This document shows positions 5,718 to 7,192 of a stretch of 7,192 nt of DNA, in pieces. The stretch's first letter is position 1; each line of letters starts with the position of its first letter. The notes beneath the pieces were generated by a model. It was not told the origin of the DNA, searched no databases, and saw only the letters and a program-made list of their open reading frames with translations. The DNA comes from Chordibacter forsetii (GTDB taxonomy: Bacteria; Verrucomicrobiota; Verrucomicrobiia; Opitutales; Seribacteraceae), in contig NZ_CAXLML010000166.1 of assembly GCF_964187505.1 (NCBI RefSeq), positions 1-7,192 of the forward strand. The letters are read 5' to 3'. The position numbers and the translations under genes were made by a program.

Positions 5718-7192
5718 ATGAGCTCGGACACTCCCATGATGAAACAATACCGCGAGGCCCGGCAAAGCCTCGAGGATGATACCTTGTTGCTTTTCCGCCT
5801 TGGGGATTTCTATGAGATGTTTGAGACCGATGCCGAGCAGGGTGCCGCCTTGCTTGGAATTACCCTGACCAAGCGGCATGATATGCCTATGGCGGGAATT
5901 CCCTCCCATGCTGCTGAATCTTATTTGAGTAAGCTACTCGCTCAGGGGAAAAAGGTGGCAATTTGTGACCAGTTGGAAGCTCCCCAGCCTGGTAAGCTGG
6001 TGAAGCGGGGAATTACCCGTATTCTAACCCCAGGCACGGTCTTGGAGGATCGCCAGTTGGAGGCTTCACATAATCATTTTCTCCTCGCTCTCGACCTTGA
6101 TAAAAAGGGAGCCCGTGCTGCCTGGCTCGATTTATCGACCGGGAAGTTTGCTCTTTCCGCACAAACCAAACCGGGAGATTTATTTTCAGTGCTACATTCC
6201 CTTTCTCCTCGGGAGGTCTTAATGCCGGAAAGCTTGGGCAGGCGTTTAGAGATGATGGAAAATGGCAAGGCATTGAGCGATGAAATTGATCGGGCCTTGG
6301 GAGAAATTACCCGTACGGAAAGGCCAGACTTTGACTTTGATCAACGTTCGGGAGCACGTGAAGTTATGGAAAGCCTCGGTGTGATGAACCTGGAGGGCTT
6401 TGGGATTGATCTTGAACACGGTGGGCTTGGTCCGGCTGGTGCCGTGCTGGTCTATGCTCAGGATGTGCTCAAGGGGAAGCCCGGAAATTTAAACAGGATA
6501 GAAGAATACCGGGCGGGAGCTGCTCTTTTACTCGACCCAGCGACCCAACGAAACCTTGAAGTTTTTCGTACTTCTGCTCAGGCCCGTAAGGGGTCATTAC
6601 TCGATTGTATGGACGACACTGCAAGTCCAGCAGGTGCCCGCTTGGTGGAAAGTTTTCTTGCCCGTCCCGAGCGCGACTTGGCGGAGATTCAAAGACGCCA
6701 GGCCTGTGTGGATGAATTTTCCCGATCCCCAAGGGCGGTTGAAGAGGTGAGGGAGACTTTACGGCATGGAGCCGATTTAGAGCGCATCCTTGGCCGGTTG
6801 CGCAACCGGGTGGTTCGCCCACGCGAACTTGGAGGTTTGCGGGCAACAGTCCGTGGACTGCCCGCTATTCGCCAGAGCCTATCCGAGCTCGGTAAAGACT
6901 TTCCTGCCATCCAATCTTTGGCCAGCCGGATCGAACTTTTTGAAGATCTTGGAGATCTATTAAACCGGGCATTGGAAGAGGAACTGCCCGCTGAGATCAA
7001 GTTGGATGTAAAGGGAGAGGGAGGCCGGGTAATTCGGGCAGAATACGATCAGGAGTTTGATCGTCTGCGCGATCTTGCCGGCGGGGGGAAAAGATGGATT
7101 CTCGAACTTGAGGCCGGCGAGCGTGAAAAAACAGGAATTTCCAACCTCAAAGTAAAGTACAATGGAGCGTTCGGGTATTTTATCGAGGTGAC
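5718..7192 (+). CDS. mutS: DNA mismatch repair protein MutS (3' partial)
   Basis: MutS binds mismatches and small loops in newly replicated DNA and, with ATP, signals to MutL for strand excision. 491 codons are visible before the window ends, against a usual total near 850-900. The start ATG 5718 is the first ATG after an in-frame stop (TGA 5676-5678), has GGAAG 9 bases upstream, and gives 'MSSDTPMMKQY', matching the family's TPMM.QY opening. Domain I (about 1-110) has the mismatch-wedging Phe-X-Glu as F31-Y32-E33 in 'LGDFYEMF', then 'MPMAGIPSHAAESYL', 'KKVAICDQLE' and 'RILTPGT'. The connector spans about 120-250. The core starts near 260 and includes 'KGSLLDCMDDT' (291-301) and 'RRQACVDEF'. 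The clamp follows, with 'EREKTGISNLKVKYN' (468-482) and 'FGYFIEV'. The Walker A/B ATPase domain and dimerisation helix lie beyond the window. No frameshift was found. G+C is higher than in the two genes upstream. MutS2 is excluded because the N-terminal mismatch domain is present. Confidence 0.97.
   Translation, partial: MSSDTPMMKQYREARQSLEDDTLLLFRLGDFYEMFETDAEQGAALLGITLTKRHDMPMAGIPSHAAESYLSKLLAQGKKVAICDQLEAPQPGKLVKRGITRILTPGTVLEDRQLEASHNHFLLALDLDKKGARAAWLDLSTGKFALSAQTKPGDLFSVLHSLSPREVLMPESLGRRLEMMENGKALSDEIDRALGEITRTERPDFDFDQRSGAREVMESLGVMNLEGFGIDLEHGGLGPAGAVLVYAQDVLKGKPGNLNRIEEYRAGAALLLDPATQRNLEVFRTSAQARKGSLLDCMDDTASPAGARLVESFLARPERDLAEIQRRQACVDEFSRSPRAVEEVRETLRHGADLERILGRLRNRVVRPRELGGLRATVRGLPAIRQSLSELGKDFPAIQSLASRIELFEDLGDLLNRALEEELPAEIKLDVKGEGGRVIRAEYDQEFDRLRDLAGGGKRWILELEAGEREKTGISNLKVKYNGAFGYFIEV

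Noticed and set aside
6469..6846. 125-codon open frame on the minus strand
   Set aside because: It is the antisense of mutS, which has clear family motifs throughout this stretch. The predicted peptide is Pro/Arg-rich with no recognisable domain.
6689..7000. 103-codon open frame on the minus strand
   Set aside because: Ser/Arg-rich antisense shadow of the mutS core region, with no start signal or family resemblance.

Overview
The window holds three co-directional genes on the + strand with almost no non-coding DNA: the 3' part of a very large secreted or surface protein (1-4689), a small outer-membrane beta-barrel protein (about 4673-5647), and the 5' part of the DNA mismatch repair gene mutS (from 5718, running off the right edge). 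The cell is Gram-negative, because the middle gene encodes a signal peptide and a barrel ending in an aromatic residue. The style of the large protein suggests a Verrucomicrobiota bacterium of the Opitutae/Puniceicoccales type, probably marine. It combines cadherin-like repeats with a 'DFENPKD...N.Y' signature, an FG-GAP/VCBS block and a Trp-rich C-terminal module of the 'WIYH..GWVY...WMW...LGWFWT' kind. The taxonomic guess rests on remembered family style, not on a search.

Region 1-4689: about 1562 codons of one open frame with no start in view (the frame is open from base 1). In order it encodes acidic cadherin-like repeats, an FG-GAP/VCBS beta-propeller-like block of six or seven blades (about 697-1770) that appears to be nested inside a cadherin-like repeat, further cadherin-like and tandem-95-like repeats, a domain with 11 Trp in 83 residues (4213-4461), and a short tail. 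It looks like a giant adhesin or matrix protein.

Region 4673-5647: the beta-barrel gene overlaps the end of the giant gene, so the two are probably co-transcribed and perhaps translationally coupled. The protein has a signal peptide, a coiled-coil stretch, a Pro/Glu-rich linker and a C-terminal barrel. A structural or anchoring partnership with the large protein is a reasonable guess, but nothing in the sequence proves it.

Region 5648-5717: a 70-bp gap with two abutting inverted repeats and a Shine-Dalgarno for mutS. Base composition changes here. Sampled 60-base lines in the first two genes have 35-48% G+C; sampled lines in mutS have 55-65%.

Region 5718-7192: mutS, 491 codons visible, covering the mismatch-binding domain, connector, the start of the core and part of the clamp. 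The ATPase domain lies outside the window. No RNA genes, CRISPR arrays, insertion sequences or convincing terminators were seen.
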